Source: an uncultured Faecalicoccus sp. (GTDB lineage: Bacteria > Bacillota_I > Bacilli_A > Erysipelotrichales > Erysipelotrichaceae). Taken from it: 32,006 bases of DNA. Below are positions 1-6,726 of the stretch, one piece after another. Below the pieces are notes generated by a model. The model was given only the letters and a program-made list of their open reading frames with translations, was not told where the DNA came from and made no database searches. A program made the position numbers and the translations under genes. The stretch lies in the NCBI GenBank assembly GCA_902497095.1, contig CABVDD010000022.1, positions 1-32,006 of the forward strand. The letters run 5' to 3'. Numbering within the stretch: position 1 is the stretch's first letter; each line of letters starts with the position of its first letter.

Positions 1-60
1 AGACCACGCAGCGCTGTAAAGCGCAGCTTTGAGAGCAGGGCTATGCCCGCATAGGAAAAA
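1..60 (+). other. 3' end of an unidentified structured stretch, cut by window edge
   Basis: No open frame runs through here. The bases form short consecutive hairpins: GCGC-TGTAAA-GCGC near 11-24, AGCT..GAGC near 25-36, and CTATG-CCCG-CATAG near 41-54, followed directly by the strong hairpin at 61-79. Stacked small helices before a terminator suit the 3' part of a structured RNA. The opening AGACCAC faintly recalls the 3' end of type B RNase P RNA, but the rest cannot be matched by eye. The strand is not certain. The family is unknown. Confidence 0.3.
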
Positions 61-92
61 CCCCCGGCTAGGCCGGGGGATCATTATTTTTG
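56..92 (+). terminator. Strong GC-rich hairpin, probable bidirectional terminator
   Basis: CCCCCGGC-TAG-GCCGGGGG is a perfect 8-bp stem with a three-base loop at 61-79. It is preceded by AAAAA (56-60), which gives a U-tract on the minus strand, and followed by ATCATTATTTTT on the plus strand. It can therefore stop transcription in both directions and isolates the nrd operon from whatever lies upstream. Confidence 0.75.
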
Positions 93-167
93 CCATTTTC
101 ATGGTCAAATGAATAGAGACTCATCCGTATTTTTGATATGGTATTATGGCAAGGAGACGCTAATTTT

Positions 168-2675
168 ATGAATATTATTAAACGAGATAAAACGATTCAA
201 CCTTTTCATGTCGAAAAAATTAAAATTGCAATTAAAAAAGCATTTGCATCTTTAAACTCTAGTATTGATGATTCTGTATTGGATCAGATTGTAATTGAAA
301 TACGCGATGAATTTCAATCTCGCCATCAAACACCTACAGTAGAAGAAGTGCAGGATTTAGTAGAAAGAGAGTTAATGAAACACTCTTTTTATGATGAAGC
401 AAAAGCTTATATCTTATATCGATCTCAAAGAGCCAAACTTCGTGAACAGATTTCTCAGTTTGAAAAATTGATTCATAATCCAGCAGTACCTAAAATATTG
501 ATGCAGGTAGAAAGAGAATTTGGATATGATCTATCTACGTTATATCAAAAGTTTAAAACGTTTTATAAAATAGATGATTCTCAAAAAGAAACAGAAAAGA
601 TGTTAGTTCGTGCCTGTGTGGAATTGATATCTATGGAACAGCCACAATGGGAAATGATCGCAGCTCGTTTTCAGAGTGAATTTCTTCATCAGGAAATAAA
701 AGCGAGGATGTTAAAATATGGAGTTCATTCATTTGCCGAAAAAATAGCATTTTTAGAAAAAGAAGGTTTATATGGAGATTACATTCGTCAAGCTTACAGT
801 AATCAAGATATTGATGTATTAGAAGCATATATCAAAGAAGAAAGAAATGATTTATTTACATATTCAGGACTGGATCTATTGATCAATCGTTATTTGATAC
901 GTTCTCATGATGGAGAAGTTTTGGAAAGCGTTCAAGAAATGTTTATGGGCATCGCCATGCATTTGGCTTTACCTGAAAAAGATCGAGTATTCTGGGCAAA
1001 ACAAATTTACGATATTTTAAGTGAACTTAAAGTAACGATGGCTACGCCAACTATGTCCAATGCGCGTAAGCCGTTCCATCAAATGTCCTCTTGTTTTATT
1101 GATACTGTGCCTGATTCTTTAGATGGTATTTATAAATCTATTGATAATTTTGCACAAGTTTCTAAACATGGTGGAGGAATGGGCTTATATTTTGGTAAAG
1201 TTCGTGCCAACGGCAGTGATATTCGTGGATTTAAAGGAGCAGCAGGCGGTGTGATTCGCTGGATCAAGCTTGTCAATGATACGGCAATTGCCGTAGATCA
1301 GCTAGGTGTACGCCAGGGAGCTGTGGCAGTTTATTTAGATGCCTGGCATAAAGACTTGCCTGAATTTTTACAATTGCGTACCAATAATGGTGACGATCGT
1401 ATGAAAGCACATGATATCTTTCCGGCAATTTGTTATCCGGATTTATTTTGGCGCATGGTTAAGGAAGATTTAGATGGCACATGGTATTTGATGTGTCCGC
1501 ATGAAGTGTTTACTATCAAAGGATATCATTTAGAAGATTCTTATGGAAAAGAATGGGAAGAAAAGTATTGGGATTGTGTACAAGATGATCGAATTCATAA
1601 GCGTACGATCAATATTAAAGATCTTGTTCGTTTGATTTTAAAGTCATGTGTAGAGACGGGAACACCATTTACTTTTAATCGTGATATCGTCAATCGTGCA
1701 AATCCTAATCCGCATGAAGGTATGATTTATTGTTCCAATTTATGTACTGAAATTGCCCAAAATATGAAACCGATTCAACATTTACCAAATGAAGTAGTCA
1801 ATGTAGATGGACAAGATATTGTCGTAGAGCGTTATGTACCAGGTGACTTTGTCGTATGTAATTTAGCGAGTTTGACTTTAGGTAAGATTGATGTCAAAAA
1901 TGACAAGGAATTGGAACATATCGTATCTGTTGTAGTTCGTGCACTGGATAATGTCATTGATTTAAATTATTATCCGATTCCTTATGCGAAATTAACCAAT
2001 CACAAAGTGCGTCCTATCGGTTTAGGCACGAGTGGTTATCATCACATGTTGGTTAAAAATGGAATTCGCTTTGAGAGTGAAGAACATCTGGAATTTGTGG
2101 ATCGATTGTATGAAAAGATCAATTACTATGCGATTCGTACGAGCATGGAACTTGCTCAAGAAAAAGGAAGTTATGAAACTTTTGATGATAGTGATTGGGA
2201 TACAGGTGCCTATTTTACCAAACGTGGATATACATCCGATCCTTGGAAACAACTGCAAAAAGAAGTGCATCAAAATGGAATGCGTAATGGTTACTTACTA
2301 GCTATTGCACCAACAAGTTCTACTTCGATCATTGCGGGAACCAGTGCTTGTTGTGATCCGATCATGAATAAATTTTTCTTAGAAGAAAAGAAAGGATCCA
2401 TGATTGCTCGTGTGGCTCCAGATCTGAATCAACAAACTTTCTGGTTATATAAAAATGCGCATTTGATCGATCAGACATGGTTAGTTAAAGCGGCAGGTAT
2501 TCGTCAGCGTCATATCGATCAGGCACAGTCTGTGAATTTATATATCACAACTGAATTTACAATGCGTAAATTATTGAATTTATTTATTCAAGCTTGGGAA
2601 GAAAATGTAAAAACGTTATATTATGTACGCTCTAAATCATTGGAAGTAGAAGAGTGTGAGAGTTGTAGTGCATAG
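168..2675 (+). CDS. nrdA: Ribonucleoside-diphosphate reductase, class Ia alpha subunit
   Basis: Large catalytic subunit of the aerobic-type ribonucleotide reductase, which reduces NDPs to dNDPs in the cytoplasm with NrdB. The ATG at 168 is chosen because AAGGAG (151-156) lies 11 bases upstream; an in-frame ATG at 138 has no such site. The product is 835 aa. An N-terminal ATP-cone (about residues 3-90, starting IIKRDKTIQPFHVEKI) suggests allosteric control of activity by ATP/dATP. Active-site features seen are the SSCF cysteine, NLCTE (the Asn-Cys-Glu triad), the VCNLASL cysteine, a TLYY tyrosine pair near the C-terminus for radical transfer, and a terminal CESC pair for thioredoxin-dependent re-reduction. 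It is followed 8 bases later by nrdB, as one operon. Family assignment is secure; oxygen dependence is inferred from class Ia membership. Confidence 0.96.
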   Translation: MNIIKRDKTIQPFHVEKIKIAIKKAFASLNSSIDDSVLDQIVIEIRDEFQSRHQTPTVEEVQDLVERELMKHSFYDEAKAYILYRSQRAKLREQISQFEKLIHNPAVPKILMQVEREFGYDLSTLYQKFKTFYKIDDSQKETEKMLVRACVELISMEQPQWEMIAARFQSEFLHQEIKARMLKYGVHSFAEKIAFLEKEGLYGDYIRQAYSNQDIDVLEAYIKEERNDLFTYSGLDLLINRYLIRSHDGEVLESVQEMFMGIAMHLALPEKDRVFWAKQIYDILSELKVTMATPTMSNARKPFHQMSSCFIDTVPDSLDGIYKSIDNFAQVSKHGGGMGLYFGKVRANGSDIRGFKGAAGGVIRWIKLVNDTAIAVDQLGVRQGAVAVYLDAWHKDLPEFLQLRTNNGDDRMKAHDIFPAICYPDLFWRMVKEDLDGTWYLMCPHEVFTIKGYHLEDSYGKEWEEKYWDCVQDDRIHKRTINIKDLVRLILKSCVETGTPFTFNRDIVNRANPNPHEGMIYCSNLCTEIAQNMKPIQHLPNEVVNVDGQDIVVERYVPGDFVVCNLASLTLGKIDVKNDKELEHIVSVVVRALDNVIDLNYYPIPYAKLTNHKVRPIGLGTSGYHHMLVKNGIRFESEEHLEFVDRLYEKINYYAIRTSMELAQEKGSYETFDDSDWDTGAYFTKRGYTSDPWKQLQKEVHQNGMRNGYLLAIAPTSSTSIIAGTSACCDPIMNKFFLEEKKGSMIARVAPDLNQQTFWLYKNAHLIDQTWLVKAAGIRQRHIDQAQSVNLYITTEFTMRKLLNLFIQAWEENVKTLYYVRSKSLEVEECESCSA

Positions 2676-2683
2676 GAGGGCAA

Positions 2684-3727
2684 ATGGAACAGTTACATAA
2701 GAAAGCATTATTTAATGAAAATGGTGATATTGAAGTAACAAAACGTCGAATGATCAATGGGAATACGACCAATTTGAACGATTTCAATAATATGAAGTAT
2801 AGTTGGGTATCTCAATGGTATAGACAAGCGATGAATAATTTCTGGATTCCGGAAGAAATCAATTTATCACAAGATGTTAAAGATTATCGTTCTTTAAAAT
2901 CAGCAGAGAAAACCGCATATGATAAGATCCTTTCTTTTTTGGTATTCTTGGATTCTTTACAGACGGCAAATTTACCAAATGTAGGAGAATACATTACTGC
3001 TAACGAAGTTAATTTGTGTTTATCCATTCAACAATTTCAAGAAGCAGTACATTCACAAAGCTATTCATACATGTTGGATTCAATTTGTTCACCACAAGAA
3101 AGAGATGAAATTTTATATCAATGGAAATACGATGAAATCTTATTGAATCGAAATAAATTTATCGGTGATTTATACAATGCGTTTCAAGAACATAAAGATC
3201 CATTCCATTTTATGCAGATGATCATGGCAAACTATATTTTGGAAGGTATTTATTTTTATTCCGGATTTATGTTCTTCTATAATTTAGGTCGTATGGGAAA
3301 AATGCCAGGAAGCGCGAATGAAATTCGTTACATCAATCGTGATGAAAATACACATCTATGGTTGTTTCGCTCTATTATATTAGAACTTCAAAAGGAAGAA
3401 CCTGAATTGTTTACACCAGAACGAGTAGAAGTATATAGGGATATGTTGAAAAAAGGTGTGGAAGAAGAAATAAAATGGGGTAAATATGTCATAGGAAACG
3501 ATATTGAAGGCTTGACCATGGAAATGGTTGAAGACTATATTCGTTATCTGGGAAATTTCAGAGCGCATAGTTTAGGCTTTGAACGTTTATATGATGGCTA
3601 TGATAGTGAACCTGAAAGTATGAGCTGGGTATCTATGTATTCTAATGCGAATTTGATTAAAACAGATTTCTTTGAAGCTAAAAGCACAGCTTATGCCAAA
3701 AGCAGTGCCATTGTGGATGATCTATAG
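2684..3727 (+). CDS. nrdB: Ribonucleoside-diphosphate reductase, class Ia beta subunit
   Basis: Radical-generating small subunit (347 aa, usual length) that houses the diiron-tyrosyl cofactor and passes the radical to NrdA. The start follows AGGAGG by a few bases. Metal ligands are recognisable: an Asp in the LVFLDS helix, Glu and His in QEAVHSQSY, Glu in ILEGIYFY, and Glu/His in DENTHLW. The tyrosine exactly seven residues after the first Glu (E-A-V-H-S-Q-S-Y) matches the radical Tyr122 of the E. coli enzyme, so this is a tyrosyl-radical class Ia protein rather than a Tyr-less class Ic one. No nrdI is adjacent, which argues against the NrdEF (Ib) class. It is co-transcribed with nrdA and terminated at 3737-3769. 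Confidence 0.96.
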   Translation: MEQLHKKALFNENGDIEVTKRRMINGNTTNLNDFNNMKYSWVSQWYRQAMNNFWIPEEINLSQDVKDYRSLKSAEKTAYDKILSFLVFLDSLQTANLPNVGEYITANEVNLCLSIQQFQEAVHSQSYSYMLDSICSPQERDEILYQWKYDEILLNRNKFIGDLYNAFQEHKDPFHFMQMIMANYILEGIYFYSGFMFFYNLGRMGKMPGSANEIRYINRDENTHLWLFRSIILELQKEEPELFTPERVEVYRDMLKKGVEEEIKWGKYVIGNDIEGLTMEMVEDYIRYLGNFRAHSLGFERLYDGYDSEPESMSWVSMYSNANLIKTDFFEAKSTAYAKSSAIVDDL

Positions 3728-3736
3728 GATATTTAA

Positions 3737-3769
3737 GGGGTTGATGAAGTGTTCAACCTCTTTTATTTT
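3737..3769 (+). terminator. Rho-independent terminator of nrdAB
   Basis: GGTTGA pairs with TCAACC around a loop of TGAAGTGT, followed by TTTTATTTT. It lies ten bases after the nrdB stop and ahead of the tRNA promoter. Confidence 0.75.
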
Positions 3770-3773
3770 GTAG

Positions 3774-3802
3774 TTGAGATTCACTATGAATCGAGGTATA
3801 TT
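3774..3802 (+). promoter_or_regulatory. Promoter of tRNA-Pro
   Basis: TTGAGA (3774-3779), a 17-base spacer and TATATT (3797-3802) place a start near 3809, about ten bases before the mature tRNA 5' end. Confidence 0.7.
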
Positions 3803-3819
3803 ATTAAAGTATTAGTGTT

Positions 3820-3896
3820 CGGGATGTAGCACAGCTTGGTAGTGCGTTTCGTTCGGGACGAAGAGGTCGCAGGTTCGAATCCTGTCATCCCGACCA
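3820..3896 (+). tRNA. tRNA-Pro, anticodon CGG
   Basis: A 77-base cloverleaf. The acceptor stem CGGGATG pairs with CATCCCG, followed by discriminator A and an encoded CCA. The D arm is GCAC..GTGC. The anticodon stem TTTCG/CGAAG encloses the loop TTCGGGA, which puts CGG at positions 34-36 (reads CCG) and G at 37, as expected for proline tRNAs. The T loop is TTCGAAT. It is a single isolated tRNA with its own promoter and terminator. Confidence 0.95.
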
Positions 3897-3905
3897 GGAT
3901 ATTAC

Positions 3906-3929
3906 AGTCGTCTTAAGGCGACTTTTTTC
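3906..3929 (+). terminator. Terminator after tRNA-Pro
   Basis: A near-perfect hairpin, AGTCG..CGACT with CTTAAG in the centre, followed by TTTTTTCTT, ten bases after the tRNA. Confidence 0.75.
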
Positions 3930-3946
3930 TTAATAGGAGAACGAAA

Positions 3947-4597
3947 ATGCAAAAAGGCGCAATTTTTGATATGGATGGTTTACTGTTTGATACAGAAAAA
4001 CTGTTTGATATTGCTTGGCATAAAGTAGCAGATAGACATGGATTGATTTTAACTCAAAATTTTTTTGACAGCTCTCGTGGAACAAGTGGAGATGTGATGA
4101 AAAGAAATTTAAAGAAATTTTTTCCTGAACAAGATCCAGATGTTTTATTACACGAATTATTTGAGACTACAGCACAATTAACCCAAAAACAAGTTCCTGT
4201 AAAAAAAGGTGTGTTTGAAATTCTATCGTATTTTAAAGAAAACGGAGTAAAGATTGCGGTAGCCAGCAGTTCACCTCTTTCTATGATAAATCACAATTTA
4301 AAAATTTCTGGGATTGATTCTTATTTTGATGTGGTTACAAGCGGCCAGGAAGTAAAACATGCCAAGCCATCTCCAGATGTATTTTTATTAGCAGCCAAAC
4401 GAATAGGATTAGATTCTGGAGATTGTTATGTATTTGAAGATGGAATACATGGCGTACATGCCGGAGTTAATGCAGGGTGTGTAACGATCATGATACCGGA
4501 TATGTTACAACCGACAAAAGAAATATTGGAGATGCCGGTGCATATTTATAAAGATTTGTTGGAAGCTAAAGCAGCTATAGAAGTAGGAAAACTATAA
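3947..4597 (+). CDS. HAD-superfamily phosphatase, beta-phosphoglucomutase-like
   Basis: A 216-aa cytoplasmic hydrolase of the HAD superfamily, probably acting on a small phosphorylated metabolite; the substrate cannot be read from sequence. Motif I is FDMDG with nucleophile Asp8 and general acid/base Asp10. Motif II is the Ser in VASSS, motif III the Lys in HAKPSPDVF, and motif IV the ED of VFEDGIHG. An alpha-helical cap sits between motifs I and II, the arrangement of beta-phosphoglucomutase and 2-deoxyglucose-6-phosphatase relatives. AGGAGA lies 8 bases upstream of the ATG. It stands between the tRNA terminator and the XRE gene and appears to be a single-gene unit. No truncation is seen. 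Confidence 0.88.
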   Translation: MQKGAIFDMDGLLFDTEKLFDIAWHKVADRHGLILTQNFFDSSRGTSGDVMKRNLKKFFPEQDPDVLLHELFETTAQLTQKQVPVKKGVFEILSYFKENGVKIAVASSSPLSMINHNLKISGIDSYFDVVTSGQEVKHAKPSPDVFLLAAKRIGLDSGDCYVFEDGIHGVHAGVNAGCVTIMIPDMLQPTKEILEMPVHIYKDLLEAKAAIEVGKL

Positions 4598-4635
4598 ATG
4601 TGTATAAAACGGGCGAAACTGTATATTCCCGTTGA

Positions 4636-4664
4636 TAGACAACAGGAATCCCTCCCTCTACAAT
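4636..4664 (+). promoter_or_regulatory. Promoter of the XRE regulator gene
   Basis: TAGACA (4636-4641), a 17-base spacer and TACAAT (4659-4664) predict a start near 4671, giving a leader of about 16 bases that contains GGAGGT. Just upstream is a 6-bp inverted repeat, AACGGG/CCCGTT (4608-4613 and 4628-4633), which could be an operator or a weak terminator of the HAD gene. Confidence 0.6.
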
Positions 4665-4686
4665 AGAAGTAGATGGAGGTTTTTGT

Positions 4687-5136
4687 ATGAGTTTAGGAAA
4701 TAATCTATATAAGGCAAGACGTAAAAAAGGATTATCACAAGAAACAGTTGCGGAAATTCTGGGTGTTTCCAGACAGACAGTATCAAAATGGGAAACAGAT
4801 GAAACGTTGCCTAATGTCTTTCAAGCTAAAGAAATGGCTCAGTTGTATGAAATGAGTTTAGATGATCTAATGGAATATGATCTAAAAGTGCAGGAAATTG
4901 AAAAAGTAATACAGAATACGAGCGAGGAAACACAAAAAAAGATCGACTGGACTAAAATGTGGTCTAAACAATACCCGGTTTTAGAAACATACACAAATAT
5001 AGTAGATGTAGAGCGGTATGCTTCTGGACTGCAGGAATTATTAGAAGATTTAAAGATGAAATATAATTATAATCAGCTCGATGCGATGCTGGTGTTAAAA
5101 GATATATTAGGAAAGACATGGGATAGAAAGATATAA
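4687..5136 (+). CDS. XRE-family helix-turn-helix regulator
   Basis: A 149-aa DNA-binding protein. Residues about 5-60 form a Cro/C1-type HTH: LYKARRKKGLSQETVAEILG, then VSRQTVSKWE as recognition helix, then LPNVFQAKEMAQLYEMSLDDL. The C-terminal half is helical with no recognised ligand domain and may serve oligomerisation. GGAGGT lies 7 bases before the ATG. Its target is unknown; autoregulation through the adjacent inverted repeat is possible. The last 22 codons and the downstream hairpin are duplicated at 9746-9866, so this gene's 3' end marks the left boundary of an inserted cassette. The gene itself is intact. Confidence 0.85.
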   Translation: MSLGNNLYKARRKKGLSQETVAEILGVSRQTVSKWETDETLPNVFQAKEMAQLYEMSLDDLMEYDLKVQEIEKVIQNTSEETQKKIDWTKMWSKQYPVLETYTNIVDVERYASGLQELLEDLKMKYNYNQLDAMLVLKDILGKTWDRKI

Positions 5137-5189
5137 TAAAACTTCTATGCATAAAACTTTACATAGAAGCTAATGTTAAAGAAATTTAT
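5070..5189 (+). repeat. 120-bp direct repeat, left copy
   Basis: Identical to 9746-9866 except for one extra A in a run of As in the right copy. It covers the last 22 codons and stop of the XRE gene, the hairpin CTTCTATG/CATAGAAG (5142-5149 and 5162-5169) and about 20 bases beyond. Sequence outside the repeat differs at once on both sides. See the right copy for interpretation. Confidence 0.95.
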
Positions 5190-5190
5190 T

Positions 5191-5562
5191 TATAAAGCTT
5201 CGGCTTGCTTATAAGAAAGGTTCCAGCCGATATGGGAATTTGTCAGTTCGAATTTATATTTTTCCTGAGCTGATTCAGTAGAATAGATCTTTTTGGTGAG
5301 TTTGTACGAGGATCAATCCGGTAGACCTCGTTGGGAGAATCTTTACGCTTGCAGGGGTAGGACACTCATGGAGACAAAATCCGTTATATCCGCATTCAGA
5401 AATAAAGATACAGTCATAGGTTCTCCTGGAAGGGATACCGGAACGGGAGAAAGGGGTCATGTGGGCGTGCGATTTGATCTCCTTACAGATGATGAACTTG
5501 TCTTTGTTGAGGCCCTGGCCATATAAGAGCGTGAAGCATTGTGATCCAGTCTTAACAGGCAT
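5191..5562 (-). pseudogene. Decayed coding fragment, possibly transposase-derived
   Basis: Bases 5137-5760 hold no intact gene. On the minus strand, coding-like segments lie in different frames. A Cys-rich segment (..GQGLNKDKFIICKEIKSHAHM.. and ..SECGYNGFCLHECP..) is followed after a shift by PNEVYRIDPRTNSPK, and after a second shift by KKIYSTESAQEKYKFELTNS..WNLSYKQAEAL and a stop near 5191. The order C..CP.PC..-Y.IDPRTN-KIY resembles the middle part of some DDE transposases, but I cannot name the family. Base composition is visibly more GC-rich than the neighbours. An overlapping plus-strand frame (5293-5526) is probably a shadow. Confidence 0.4.
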
Positions 5563-5592
5563 CAGGAGATGAAGATACTATACAGAAATGTA

Positions 5593-5664
5593 GGAGTAAA
5601 TTCACTGTTGAAATAAAGAAAGACTAAATTCAACGATTTTCCTCTGGGTGTGGAATTTACTTTT
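5593..5664. repeat. Inverted repeat, possible insertion-sequence end
   Basis: AGTAAATTCAC (5593-5603) faces GTGGAATTTACT (5650-5661), a near-perfect inverted pair, with a looser second match of TTGAA-containing bases beside it. It lies next to the decayed coding fragment and could be a leftover of a mobile element. There is no target duplication I can see. Confidence 0.3.
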
Positions 5665-5698
5665 TCACTTCAACGGTTGTTTTATAAACAAAACATTA

Positions 5699-5728
5699 TT
5701 GTTTGAATTCCCAATTCTCATGTATAAT
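5699..5728 (+). promoter_or_regulatory. Promoter and possible autoregulatory site of gntR
   Basis: TTGTTT (5699-5704), an 18-base spacer and TATAAT (5723-5728). CAATTCT (5712-5718) and AGAATTG (5744-5750) form a 7-bp inverted repeat around the -10 box, a plausible operator for the GntR product. Confidence 0.5.
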
Positions 5729-5760
5729 AAATGATATAAAACAAGAATTGAGGTCTTTAT

Positions 5761-6474
5761 ATGGTGATACGTAATGTAAAATATATTTCTATATACGAAG
5801 AATTAAAGCAAAGAATATCAGATGAAAAGTATGATGTTGGGTCTCTTTTTCCAGCAGAGCCTGAACTACAAAAAGAATTTAATGCTAGCCGTATTACTAT
5901 TCGAAGATCAGTTCAAATGTTAGTTGATGATGGTTTTTTACAAAGAATGCCAGGTGTGGGTACAGTTGTTGTAAGCAACAAAGGTGCTTTACAGTTAAAT
6001 ACTTTAACTAGTTTTGCTAAAGATAACCAAAATAAGAATGTTAAATCAGAGATTGTACAGTATCAGGTTTTATATTCTCCGAAACCTATTGTATTGTTTC
6101 GTTTAGAACTTTCATCGAATGATACAGTAGCTTATCAAGAGCGTATTCGCTATATTGATGATATACCTATTGGTTTTCAGAGAATATATGTTCCATCTTT
6201 TATAGGCCTTGATGAAACTGTTCTAAGTAATCCAGATTTATCTATTTATAAATTGTTTGAAGATAAGGGGCATAAAGTTTCACAAGCGAAAGAAATGATT
6301 GAAGCGGTAATTGCAAATAACGAACTTTCCAAATATTTACAAATTGACAAGGGGAGCCCATTATTATATGTTCAAAGAATAACACATGACCAATCAGGTA
6401 AAATTATAGAATATGCTGAGATTTATTATCGTGGAGATAAGTATCATTATACTTTGGATTTGAATGCATTATGA
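5761..6474 (+). CDS. GntR-family regulator with UTRA ligand domain
   Basis: A 237-aa transcription factor of the HutC/UTRA subgroup. Residues about 5-70 are a winged helix (YEELKQRISDEKYDVGSLFP..ELQKEFNASRITIRRSVQML..GFLQRMPGVGTVV), the standard GntR signature. Residues about 85-235 form a UTRA fold (PIVLFRLELSS..VAYQERIRYIDDIPIGFQRIYVP..PLLYVQRITHDQSGKIIEYAEIYYRGD), which typically binds a phosphorylated sugar or related effector. It is transcribed just ahead of the PTS operon, separated by a terminator, so it most likely represses the PTS operon until the imported phosphorylated substrate appears. GAGGT precedes the ATG. The effector is unknown. Confidence 0.9.
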   Translation: MVIRNVKYISIYEELKQRISDEKYDVGSLFPAEPELQKEFNASRITIRRSVQMLVDDGFLQRMPGVGTVVVSNKGALQLNTLTSFAKDNQNKNVKSEIVQYQVLYSPKPIVLFRLELSSNDTVAYQERIRYIDDIPIGFQRIYVPSFIGLDETVLSNPDLSIYKLFEDKGHKVSQAKEMIEAVIANNELSKYLQIDKGSPLLYVQRITHDQSGKIIEYAEIYYRGDKYHYTLDLNAL

Positions 6475-6497
6475 TTAACAAGTAAAAAATTTAGATA

Positions 6498-6537
6498 AAG
6501 CGTTGTAATCAGTTAAATGATTATAACGCTTTTTTTT
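6498..6537 (+). terminator. Terminator of gntR
   Basis: AAGCGTTGTAATC pairs with GATTATAACGCTT (a 13-base stem with one mismatch) around an 8-base loop, followed by seven Ts. It separates gntR from the PTS operon promoter. Confidence 0.88.
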
Positions 6538-6625
6538 ATGTTACTGAATAAGTTGTTAAGGGATCATAAGAATAACATATTAGATATTTTTAAAAATATC
6601 TTCATATATTTACTCGAAAAAATAA

Positions 6626-6671
6626 AGAAAGCGCTTGCATATATTTAATGTGTATGATTTAATATCATTAA
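6626..6671 (+). promoter_or_regulatory. PTS operon promoter with cre-like site and dyad operator
   Basis: TTGCAT (6635-6640), a 17-base spacer and TTTAAT (6658-6663). AGAAAGCGCTTGCA (6626-6639) closely resembles the catabolite-responsive element bound by CcpA and overlaps the -35 box. TTAATG..CATTAA (6645-6671), containing ATGAT-TTAAT-ATCAT, is a dyad over the -10 box and a candidate operator for the neighbouring GntR regulator. Repression by preferred sugars and induction by the operon's substrate would both be expected. Confidence 0.65.
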
Positions 6672-6726
6672 AGAATAAGACGATATAACGTCTATAGGGG
6701 TAGATGTATTAAAAGGAGTGAGAAAT

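Noticed and set aside
138..167. NrdA start at 138
   Set aside because: No ribosome site before it, and AAGGAG at 151-156 lies inside this extension and fits the ATG at 168.
5293..5526. 77-codon plus-strand gene
   Set aside because: No ribosome site or recognised motif; it overlaps the coding-like minus-strand pieces and is probably a shadow.
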